A stretch of 64,000 nucleotides of DNA. It comes from JAGQIB01 sp041393395 (GTDB lineage: Bacteria > ARS69). Below the pieces are notes generated by a model. That model was not told the origin of the DNA. It saw nothing but the letters and a program-made list of their open reading frames with translations, and did not search any database. The stretch spans positions 310,001 to 374,000 of the forward strand of contig JAWKKG010000005.1 in the NCBI GenBank assembly GCA_041393395.1, read 5' to 3'. Made by a program: the position numbers and the translations under genes. Below, one piece after another: positions 38,411 to 45,265 of this stretch; the stretch's first letter is position 1, and the number at the start of each line of letters is the position of its first letter.

Positions 38411-39657
38411 GCCGGACGAAGCAGCGACTCAGCGAGTACGCCCGCACGCTGGACTGCGTGCACTGCGGGCTGTGTCTTCCCCACTGCCCCACGTACGGCG
38501 TCACGTCGCGGGAGGCGGACTCGCCGCGCGGCCGCATCTACCTGATGCGCGGCTGGGCGGAGGGGCGGTTCGACTTCGACACCGGCGCGGACTCCCATCT
38601 CGACTCCTGCCTCGTGTGCCGGGCCTGCGAGAGTGTCTGCCCCTCCGGGATCCGCATGGACGAGATGATGGAGTCGTTCCGGGCCGAGCGCCCCGGCGGC
38701 CCGCGCGTGAGCCCGCTCGGCCGGTTCCTCCTGCGTGAGCTCATCCCGAACCGCCGCCGTGTTGCCGCGGCGACGAAGGCGCTCGAGCTCTACGAGCGCA
38801 GCGGTCTGCCCGGCGTGACGCAACGCGTCCTCGATCGCGTGGCGCCGGCCCTCGCGCGCGCGCACTCGATGCGACCGCGGATCGAGCCGCGCACGGATGC
38901 GATCGAGCCCGGTTCCACGTGGAAACCGACCGGCGTGCCCCGCGCGAAGGTCGGTCTTTTCCTCGGCTGCGTGGCCGCCGAGTGGCTCGCCCCGGTGCAC
39001 CGCGCCACCGTGAAGGTCCTTCTCGGCAACGGCTGCGAGGTCGTCGTGCCCGAGACCCAGACCTGCTGCGGCGCGCTGCACCGTCACGCCGGGCTCGTGG
39101 ACGACGCCCGCACGCTGCTCGACCGAAACGCGCGCGCGTTTCCCGCGGACCTGGACGCCGTGATCGTGAACGCGGCCGGTTGCGGCGCGTCCCTCACCAC
39201 GCCGTTCCACGATTCCGATTCCGCGGGCGCGAACGCCGCCGCCCCCCGCGCGACCCCCTACCGCGACGTCTCCGCCTTCCTCCACGAGCTCGGCTGGACC
39301 GCGAAGACCCGCCCGCTCCGGCGACGGGTCGCGTACGATCAGCCCTGCCACCTCGTGCACGGCCAGCGCGTGCCGGCGCACGCGGTGACGGACCTGCTCC
39401 GGCAGATCCCCGGCCTCGAGCTCGTCCCGCTCGCGGGGAGCGAGCGCTGCTGCGGGGCAGGCGGCGTGTACAACCTGCTGCAGCCCACGATGGCCGACGC
39501 CGTTCTCGCCGAGAAGGTCGACGCGATCGTCCGCTCCGGCGCGAACACCGTGGTCACCGGCAATCCGGGCTGCCTGCTGCAACTGCGCCACGGCCTCCGC
39601 GACCACGCGATCGAGGTGCGCCACCCGATCGAAGTCCTCGCGGACGGGCTCGCGTAG
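38407..39657 (+). CDS. glcF: glycolate oxidase iron-sulfur subunit GlcF-like
   Basis: A 416-residue protein with two 4Fe-4S motifs (CVHCGLCLPHCP at about 17 and CLVCRACESVCP at about 68) and two CCG domains (TCCGALHRHAG and RCCGAGGVYN). It passes electrons from the flavin subunits to the quinone pool. The GTG at 38407 overlaps the glcE stop. The operon has no glycolate permease in the window. It converges on the peptide gene 12 bases later. Confidence 0.94.
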   Translation: MSRTKQRLSEYARTLDCVHCGLCLPHCPTYGVTSREADSPRGRIYLMRGWAEGRFDFDTGADSHLDSCLVCRACESVCPSGIRMDEMMESFRAERPGGPRVSPLGRFLLRELIPNRRRVAAATKALELYERSGLPGVTQRVLDRVAPALARAHSMRPRIEPRTDAIEPGSTWKPTGVPRAKVGLFLGCVAAEWLAPVHRATVKVLLGNGCEVVVPETQTCCGALHRHAGLVDDARTLLDRNARAFPADLDAVIVNAAGCGASLTTPFHDSDSAGANAAAPRATPYRDVSAFLHELGWTAKTRPLRRRVAYDQPCHLVHGQRVPAHAVTDLLRQIPGLELVPLAGSERCCGAGGVYNLLQPTMADAVLAEKVDAIVRSGANTVVTGNPGCLLQLRHGLRDHAIEVRHPIEVLADGLA

Positions 39658-39669
39658 CCGCCCGACGCC

Positions 39670-39849
39670 CTATCCGTAACACCGGAAGGAACAGTTCTCC
39701 GTCCAGCACGGGTGCATGCACTCGGTGATCAGCGTGGTGGTCATCGGGATCCGGGTCCACACGATGCCGCCGCGCGACGTCTGCAGCTCCGTGGCGTTCA
39801 GGTCGCGCACCGTGGTCCGGTGCAGAACAAGCCGCTTCGTGGCCTTCAT
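39670..39849 (-). CDS. RiPP-type precursor peptide, class I lanthipeptide-like leader, four-Cys core
   Basis: A 59-residue peptide. Residues 2-28 follow the leader pattern K-x-L-x-L-x3-T-x-R-x-L-x3-E-L-x4-G-G seen in class I lanthipeptide and related natural-product precursors (KRLVLHRTTVRDLNATEL, then GG at 27-28). The 31-residue core has six Thr, one Ser and Cys44, 48, 53 and 57 (spacing C-x3-C-x4-C-x3-C), suitable for lanthionine, thioether or disulfide rings. GGAG lies seven bases before the ATG at 39849; a GTG at 39855 is less well placed. No LanB/LanC/LanM, radical SAM enzyme, peptidase or ABC exporter is nearby, so any maturation must act in trans. A false gene is possible but the leader match and ribosome site argue against it. 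Confidence 0.68.
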   Translation of the reverse strand: MKATKRLVLHRTTVRDLNATELQTSRGGIVWTRIPMTTTLITECMHPCWTENCSFRCYG

Positions 39850-39887
39850 GCTCACGCTCCGCGTCCGGGGGAGACGCGGGCGGAAAC

Positions 39888-39903
39888 ATCAAGAGGCGTG
39901 CCA
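39888..39903 (-). promoter_or_regulatory. sigma54-like -24/-12 element before the peptide gene
   Basis: On the minus strand TGGCACG is followed after four bases by TTGAT, matching the -24 consensus fully and the -12 consensus (TTGCA/T) except at the C. Transcription would begin near 39877, 28 bases before the peptide ATG. The mismatch at -12 lowers confidence. Confidence 0.35.
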
Positions 39904-40045
39904 GAAATCGCATCGACGGGACGCCGCTGCGCGACCCGTCTTGCGACGCATCGTCAACTTCCGGCGGCAAGCCGTCATCCGGAGTTGCCGGCAACCCAGC
40001 GCGCGACGCGCGCCCGACCGCGACTCGACTCCCCGGCGCGACGTG

Positions 40046-41317
40046 TTACCGTGCGAACGCCTCCCCTGCGGCCGCCGACCGACCGCCGAGCGCGCCCACA
40101 CGACGAAGCGCGCGCTCCAGCTGCTGCCACCGCTCCTCGACGTTGCCCGTGATGCCCACCGACATCCGCACGTACCCGCGACGGATCCCCGCGGCGGTGA
40201 GCGCATCGTCGCCGAGCTCGCTCGACGTGGAGGCGGCCGAGAGCGACATCAGAGTCTCGAAGTAGCCGAGGCTCACGGCGAGGAAGCCGAAGTTCTCGTC
40301 GTTCTGGAGCGTGCGCATGAACGCGTTCGCCTGCGCCTCGGTCTCCAGGTCGATGCCGAGGATCCCGCCGAACCCGTAGTCGTCGTTGCACAGTGCCGCG
40401 AGGCGGGCGTGGTGCGGGTGCGACTTCAGGCCCGGATAGACCACCCGCTGTCCGAGCGCCTCGAGCCGCTCCGCGAACAGCATCGCCCGCGCCGAATGCT
40501 CCTTCATGCGAAGGGCGAGGTGCGGCAGCCGCAACGTGATCTCGAACGCCATGCGCGGATCCATGGTGGGGCCGAGCAGCATGAGCGAGCCCGTGTGGAG
40601 GTCCATCAGCGATCCCACGAACTCGTTCGAGCCGCACACCGCGCCGGCGATGATGTCGCTGGCGCCGTTGATGAACTTCGTGAGCGAGTGGATCACGATG
40701 TCCGCGCCGTGCAGCTTCGGTGTGACGATCATCGGCGAGAACGTGTTGTCCACCACGAGTTTCGCGCCGTGACGATGCGCGATCTCGGCGAGCCGCGGCA
40801 GGTCCGCGACCGCGAGCGTCGGATTCGCGACCGTCTCCACGTACAGCGCACGCGTGTTCGGGCGGAACGCCGCCTCGACCGCCGCGAGATCGTCGATGTT
40901 CACGAACGTCGTGGTCACGCCGGTCGTGCGCGGGAAGTAGTCCTTCATCAGCGCGAACGTGCCGCCGTAGAGCGTGTTCGCGGCCACGAGGTGCTCGCCG
41001 GCGCGACACAGCTGCATCAACGTCGCGGCGATCGCGCCCATGCCGCTCGACGTGCAGTACGCCGCCTCCGTCGCCTCGATCGCCGCGAGCTGGCGGCCGA
41101 GCACGTACACGGTGGGGTTGAAGTGCCGCCCGTACAGGTAGCAGCCTTCCTCCGGACCCTTCCTTCCCTCGAACAGCGACGGCATCGTCTCGGGCGAGAG
41201 CACGGTGAACGTGGTGCTCGCCTCCACGGAGAGATTCACGCCCCCGTGCTCGCCGAACTCGTGGCGCGTGCGGGACAGCGCCTGCAGCGGATCGAAGCGT
41301 TTCGCGGACTCGGACAT
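40046..41317 (-). CDS. Cys/Met-metabolism PLP-dependent lyase (methionine gamma-lyase-like)
   Basis: A 423-residue fold-type I PLP enzyme. YLYGRHFNPTVYVLG binds the phosphate of the neighbouring subunit, AAYCTSSGMGAIAAT holds the cofactor phosphate loop, VDNTFSPMIVTP the ring Asp, and HSLTKFINGASD the Schiff-base Lys. The family includes methionine gamma-lyase, cystathionine lyases and homoserine-type transferases; the reaction cannot be settled from the sequence. AAGGAG lies before the ATG. It follows the ThrE-like exporter by 12 bases. Confidence 0.9.
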   Translation of the reverse strand: MSESAKRFDPLQALSRTRHEFGEHGGVNLSVEASTTFTVLSPETMPSLFEGRKGPEEGCYLYGRHFNPTVYVLGRQLAAIEATEAAYCTSSGMGAIAATLMQLCRAGEHLVAANTLYGGTFALMKDYFPRTTGVTTTFVNIDDLAAVEAAFRPNTRALYVETVANPTLAVADLPRLAEIAHRHGAKLVVDNTFSPMIVTPKLHGADIVIHSLTKFINGASDIIAGAVCGSNEFVGSLMDLHTGSLMLLGPTMDPRMAFEITLRLPHLALRMKEHSARAMLFAERLEALGQRVVYPGLKSHPHHARLAALCNDDYGFGGILGIDLETEAQANAFMRTLQNDENFGFLAVSLGYFETLMSLSAASTSSELGDDALTAAGIRRGYVRMSVGITGNVEERWQQLERALRRVGALGGRSAAAGEAFAR

Positions 41318-41329
41318 GACGTTCTCCTT

Positions 41330-42622
41330 CTAGAGCGCCCGGCGAGGGGGGACGAGCACGTTGGCCACGAGGAATCCCGTGGCGAGAGCGGCGGCGACGA
41401 GCGCCGCCCGGAACGCCGCTTCCACCCCGCCGAGCGGGTCGTTCGCGACGAAAGAGGTCAGGCTTTCGAACCCGAGACTGCCCGGAACCAGCAGCATCAC
41501 GCCCGGCACGATCGGCACCGACGCCGGTCCGTGCCGGCCGTTCGCGTAGAGATTGCCGAACACACCCACGAGTACCGAGCCGGCGAGCGTGCCGAGCTCC
41601 GGTCCCAGGAGATGCGCGCCCGCCCGCGCGCCGGCGAAGCCCACGACTCCCGCCGCAAGGATCCACGGCGCGTCCGCCGGGCGGGCGCGGAACAGGAGAA
41701 GGAACGCGAGCGGCGCCACGGCGAGCGCCGCGAGCAACGTCCACGCCGGGAGCGGCCACGGGGTCGCGAGCGGGAGCTCGCCGAACGCGAGCGTGGCGAG
41801 GCGCGTGCCGAGCGCCACGCCGAACACGAGCGTCAACGTCGTGGCCACGGCGCCGGTCAATCGCGCCGTGCCGGAAACCAGGTGCCGGGTCGAGAGCTCC
41901 GTCATCGCGATCGTGAGCGTGAGGCCCGGCAGCAGCACGATCAGGCCGGCGAGCGTCGCGACGGGCACCGAGAGCGGCGCCATCACGTGCGCCGCCGCGA
42001 CGACCAGCGCGGACACGAGGAACGCGCTGACCGGTTCCGCGATCCGGCGACGTCCCGGCGAGCGCCGCGCGAGACGCGTGATCGTGGCGACGAGTCCCCC
42101 GCTCGCCGCCGCCACCGCGAGCTCGCGCCAGCCGCCGCCGAAGAAGCGTGCCGCCGAGGCCGAGGCGACCGCGTACGCGAGCGCCTCCGCCGCGAAGTCC
42201 AGGCGACGGGCCCGCTCCTCTTCCAGCGCGTCCACGCGGCGGACCGCCTCCGCCACCTTGGTGCGGCCGGCCGTGAGGTCGTCCAGGATGGAATCCAGTT
42301 CCGCGAGGCGGCCGAGGTCCACGTCGCCGGGCTCGGTGCGGGTCAGCAGCGTGGTGCCGGCCCGGTCGAACGACGCGAAGAACGCCGTGGGCGTGGAGAA
42401 GAACTGCGCCGGCACCCCGAGGCGACGCGAGATCTCGACCAGCGCCTCCTCGAGCCGATGCGCCGGGGTCCCGTAGCGGTGAAGGGCCCGTCCGAGCCGG
42501 CCGAGCAGCCGGATCTCGTCCGCCGCGGGCCGAGCCCGCCGCGGCCGCGGCACCGGGCGCTCCGCCGGGGCGTTCTCTCCCGTCCGCCGCCCGGCGGGGT
42601 TTTCCTGGATCGTCCGGCGCAA
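41330..42622 (-). CDS. ThrE-like threonine/serine exporter family protein
   Basis: A 430-residue protein. A cytosolic N-terminal domain (LGRLGRALHRYGTPAHRLEE, then PAQFFSTPTAFFASF) is typical of ThrE (DUF1212), followed by about ten helices including the ThrE_2 part (GVFGNLYANGRHGPASVPIVPG, core GNLYANGRHGPAS). Expected to export threonine, serine or related amino acids. The TTG at 42622 has AGGAGG six bases upstream. Cotranscribed with the PLP lyase and divergent from an Lrp/AsnC regulator. Confidence 0.88.
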   Translation of the reverse strand: MRRTIQENPAGRRTGENAPAERPVPRPRRARPAADEIRLLGRLGRALHRYGTPAHRLEEALVEISRRLGVPAQFFSTPTAFFASFDRAGTTLLTRTEPGDVDLGRLAELDSILDDLTAGRTKVAEAVRRVDALEEERARRLDFAAEALAYAVASASAARFFGGGWRELAVAAASGGLVATITRLARRSPGRRRIAEPVSAFLVSALVVAAAHVMAPLSVPVATLAGLIVLLPGLTLTIAMTELSTRHLVSGTARLTGAVATTLTLVFGVALGTRLATLAFGELPLATPWPLPAWTLLAALAVAPLAFLLLFRARPADAPWILAAGVVGFAGARAGAHLLGPELGTLAGSVLVGVFGNLYANGRHGPASVPIVPGVMLLVPGSLGFESLTSFVANDPLGGVEAAFRAALVAAALATGFLVANVLVPPRRAL

Positions 42623-42640
42623 GGCAGCCCTCCTCAAACT

Positions 42641-42662
42641 TTCTTCCGATGTATCGGACGAA
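42641..42662. promoter_or_regulatory. palindromic operator, probably for the Lrp/AsnC regulator
   Basis: TTCxTCCGAT and ATCGGAxGAA flank a GT dinucleotide: nine of ten positions in each arm are complementary. It lies in the 96-bp divergent gap, 19 bases from the exporter start and overlapping the proposed -35 of the regulator promoter. It could mediate both autoregulation and exporter control. Confidence 0.6.
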
Positions 42663-42673
42663 TCCAGTATAGA
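42644..42673 (+). promoter_or_regulatory. candidate sigma70-type promoter of the Lrp/AsnC gene
   Basis: TTCCGA and TATAGA are separated by 18 bases. Transcription would begin about 40 bases before the GTG at 42719. The -35 lies inside the palindrome. Confidence 0.5.
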
Positions 42674-42718
42674 ATTCCATCTCTGGATCGTGCGCCGAAT
42701 TCACTACGGAGAATCGAC

Positions 42719-43192
42719 GTGTCGGAGCGCCTGGACCGAATCGACGCCCGGATCGTGGCCGAGCTGGCGAACGATGGTCGGCAGTCGAACAAGGAGCTGG
42801 CCGCGAAGATCGACCTGGCGCCGTCCAGCTGCCTGGAGCGGGTGCGACGCCTGCGCGCGACCGGGGTGCTCCGCGGCTTCCACGCGGACGTGGCCCCCGA
42901 GGCGCTCGGCATCGGCATCCAGGCGATGGTGGCCATCCGTCTCCACCAGCACTCGGCCGAACTCGCGCGCGGATTCCTGGACTACGCCCGCACGCTGCCC
43001 GAAGTCCTGTGGGCGGCGCACCTCGCGGGCGAGAACGACTATCTGCTCCAGGTCGGCGTCCACGACGTGGCGCACCTGCGCGACTTCACGCTCGATCGGC
43101 TCACCGCGCGGGACGAGGTCGCCCACGTGGAGACCGCGCTGATCTTCGAGCAGGCGCGGCGCTGGGAGCCGCCGGACTACTCCGGCCGGTAG
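42719..43192 (+). CDS. Lrp/AsnC-family transcriptional regulator
   Basis: A 157-residue regulator with an AsnC-type winged helix-turn-helix (RIDARIVAELANDGRQSNKE, then DLAPSSCLERVRRLRATGVL) and a C-terminal RAM ligand-binding domain (GIQAMVAIRLHQHSAE, GENDYLLQVGVHD). These sense amino acids and form octamers. GGAG lies seven bases before the GTG. Divergent placement next to an amino acid exporter and a PLP lyase suggests it controls both in response to threonine, methionine or a relative. The 3' end overlaps the convergent hydrolase gene by 16 bases. Confidence 0.93.
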   Translation: MSERLDRIDARIVAELANDGRQSNKELAAKIDLAPSSCLERVRRLRATGVLRGFHADVAPEALGIGIQAMVAIRLHQHSAELARGFLDYARTLPEVLWAAHLAGENDYLLQVGVHDVAHLRDFTLDRLTARDEVAHVETALIFEQARRWEPPDYSGR

Positions 43193-43950
43193 CGCTCCGC
43201 GAACGCGGCGATCAGGTCCGCCACGAACTCGGCGTCGCGCGCGTCGCGCAGCAGCAGATGATCCGCGCGATCGAGCGACACGAAGCTCTTCGGGTGACGC
43301 GCGGCGCGGAACAGCATCGCCGCGTGATCGGGCGGCGTGATCTCGTCCGCCGGCGAGTGCAGGATCAGGAGCGGTCGGTCCAGCGCGGCCACGGCCGACG
43401 CCACATCGTGACGCGGGAGATCCTCCAGCAGGCGACGGCCGATGGTCACGGACTTCCCCGCGACCTCCACCTCGGCGGACGTCGCCCGCCCGGCCGCCAG
43501 CTCCGGTGCATACTGCGCGAGTCGTTCCCGGAGCTGCTCGGTGGAAGCCGGAGCCGCGAGCGCCACCACCACGCCGACCTCCGACAGATCCGGCGCCGCC
43601 AGGAACGACGCCACCGCGCCGAGACTGTGCCCCACCAGCACGCGGGGTGCCTGCCCCTCCGCCGCGAGCCACGCGGCCACCGCCTTCACGTCGGCGACGT
43701 TCGTGGCGAGATCCGTTTCCGCGAACTCGCCGTCGCTCTGACCGAGTCCCGTGAAGTCGAATCGCACGGCGACCCACCCGCGATCGGCGAGTGCGCGCGC
43801 CATCCGCACCGTGCCGCGCAGGTCCTTCGACGATCCGAATGCGTGCGAGAACAGGACGGTCCCGCGGATCTCTCCGGCGTCCGGCGTCTCGCGTACGGCG
43901 GCGAGGTCGTGCCCCGCGCCGCCCGGTATCGTCAGTCGATCGGCAGGAAC
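43177..43950 (-). CDS. alpha/beta hydrolase lacking a canonical start codon
   Basis: The reading frame encodes a 257-residue alpha/beta hydrolase: strand RFDFTGLGQSDG, nucleophile VLVGHSLGAVAS, acid in ILHSPADEITPP and His in DRADHLLLRD, with the HxF oxyanion strand FSHAFGSSKD. The family opening LTIPGGAGHDLAAV begins six codons after the start position, where the codon is GTT (43950). GGAGG lies six bases upstream of this GTT. A change to GTG would give a perfect start. The first conventional start, GTG at 43809, would remove the HAF strand and cannot give a full fold. The gene may start at GTT, carry a sequence error, or be silenced. It resembles the hydrolase half of OsmC-fused proteins. 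Confidence 0.75.
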   Translation of the reverse strand, partial: VPADRLTIPGGAGHDLAAVRETPDAGEIRGTVLFSHAFGSSKDLRGTVRMARALADRGWVAVRFDFTGLGQSDGEFAETDLATNVADVKAVAAWLAAEGQAPRVLVGHSLGAVASFLAAPDLSEVGVVVALAAPASTEQLRERLAQYAPELAAGRATSAEVEVAGKSVTIGRRLLEDLPRHDVASAVAALDRPLLILHSPADEITPPDHAAMLFRAARHPKSFVSLDRADHLLLRDARDAEFVADLIAAFAERYRPE

Positions 43951-43956
43951 GGCGGA

Positions 43957-43961
43957 CCTCC
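43957..43961 (-). promoter_or_regulatory. Shine-Dalgarno GGAGG pointing to a GTT start
   Basis: GGAGG directly follows and overlaps the TAG of the amidohydrolase gene and is six bases from GTT at 43950, marking that codon as the intended start of the hydrolase. Confidence 0.65.
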
Positions 43962-45265
43962 TACTTCGCGGCGGCTTCGGGACGCGGACGCGAGCTCCAC
44001 TTCTTCCAGAGCTCGGTGTGGTGCGACGACAGGTCCACCTCGGCGCCGTCGAGCCACGCCCGCTCGACGTGCATGCGGGTCTCGAGCAGGTCGCCGTCGA
44101 CCACGATCAGGGTGGCGCTCTTGCCGGGGTCGAGCGAGCCGTAGCGGTCGGCCACGCCGGCAATCTCGGCCGCGGTCAGCGTGAGCCCGCGCTCCACCGC
44201 GTCCCGCGGCATTCCGTACGCCACGGCCCGCGCCGCCTCCTGCGGGAGCACCCGCGCGTTGGATGCGCCGCGCGACCCGAACGCCACCTTCACGCCGGCC
44301 GCGTGCAGCTTGGCCGGCTCGGAATAGGAGAGGTCGTACGGTTCATACGTGCGGGCGGGCCGGCGCGTGGTCTTGCACACCACCGGGATTCCGCGGGCGG
44401 CGATCTCGTCGGCCACGAGCCAGGCGTCGCCACTCGTGCCGTCGGTGCCGTCGAGCAACACCATCGAGAGCCCGCGACGTTCCGTCCAGTCGAGTGCGGC
44501 GCGAACCTGCGCGAGCGTCTGCGCCTGGATCCACACCGGCACCTCGCCCGCGAGCACGGGCAGCATCGACTCCCAGGCGACGTCCGCATCCCGATCCGTG
44601 TTGCGGCGCGCGCGATCGGCACGGTACGCCTCCGCCTCGTCGAACATCGAATCCAGCCTCGCGAGCTCCGTCTCCCAGCCGGCCGGCCTGTCCGCCGACT
44701 CTTCTTCGTCGCCGCCGCGCCGCCGCGGATTCGGGTTCATGTCCGGCCACTCGATCACGAGACCGAGCGGCGCGCGGCGCACGAGCTCTTCCCACGTCCA
44801 GCCGTCGAGCGCGATGAGCGCCGCGGTGCCCGGCAGCACGGCGCCGCGCGGCAGCGTCGCGGCGAGCAGGGTCCCGTTCGCGCGCGTGACCGGCAGGTGC
44901 GGCGACGACGCGTTGAGCGCCACCTCCGCCCGCGCGTTCGGATTGAGACGGCCGACCTCGTCGGTGTCCACCGTGCCGCGCACGCTTCCGATCTCGATCA
45001 GGCCGAGCGACGTATGGAGGTCGATGAGTCCCGGCCACACGTGACGGCCCTTCGCGTCCACGATCTCGGCCCCGGCGGGGATCTCCACCTCGCCCGCGGC
45101 GCCGACCGCCACCAGCGCGCCGTCCGTGAACACCACGGTCCCGCCCTCGATCGCCGGGGCGGAGATCGGGTGCACCGTGCCGCCCGTGACGGCGGTGGTC
45201 GCCGCGCCCCCCGGCGTCGCGGCGAGAAGAACGAGCAGTCCGGCCGTCCGCATGCGCGCGCTCAT
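43961..45265 (-). CDS. amidohydrolase-like protein with degenerate metal site
   Basis: A 434-residue secreted protein (signal peptide in residues 5-19) of the amidohydrolase superfamily. It has the beta-sandwich ends (VTGGTVHPISAPAIEGGTV, core GGTVHPIS; SLDPGKSATLIVVDGDLL) and the PGLID turn, but the HxH pair is reduced to PGLIDLHTSLG and no downstream His ligands are clear, so metal catalysis is doubtful. The ATG at 45265 overlaps the stop of the larger amidohydrolase gene. It may be a partner subunit of that protein. Confidence 0.82.
   Translation of the reverse strand: MSARMRTAGLLVLLAATPGGAATTAVTGGTVHPISAPAIEGGTVVFTDGALVAVGAAGEVEIPAGAEIVDAKGRHVWPGLIDLHTSLGLIEIGSVRGTVDTDEVGRLNPNARAEVALNASSPHLPVTRANGTLLAATLPRGAVLPGTAALIALDGWTWEELVRRAPLGLVIEWPDMNPNPRRRGGDEEESADRPAGWETELARLDSMFDEAEAYRADRARRNTDRDADVAWESMLPVLAGEVPVWIQAQTLAQVRAALDWTERRGLSMVLLDGTDGTSGDAWLVADEIAARGIPVVCKTTRRPARTYEPYDLSYSEPAKLHAAGVKVAFGSRGASNARVLPQEAARAVAYGMPRDAVERGLTLTAAEIAGVADRYGSLDPGKSATLIVVDGDLLETRMHVERAWLDGAEVDLSSHHTELWKKWSSRPRPEAAAK

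Noticed and set aside
39975..42704. A long minus-strand frame covering the lyase and exporter genes
   Set aside because: Out of frame with both genes, which have clear PLP and ThrE motifs and ribosome sites.
43177..43809. Annotating the hydrolase from the GTG at 43809
   Set aside because: It removes the first strands and the HxF oxyanion segment, while conserved residues continue upstream to a ribosome-site-matched GTT.
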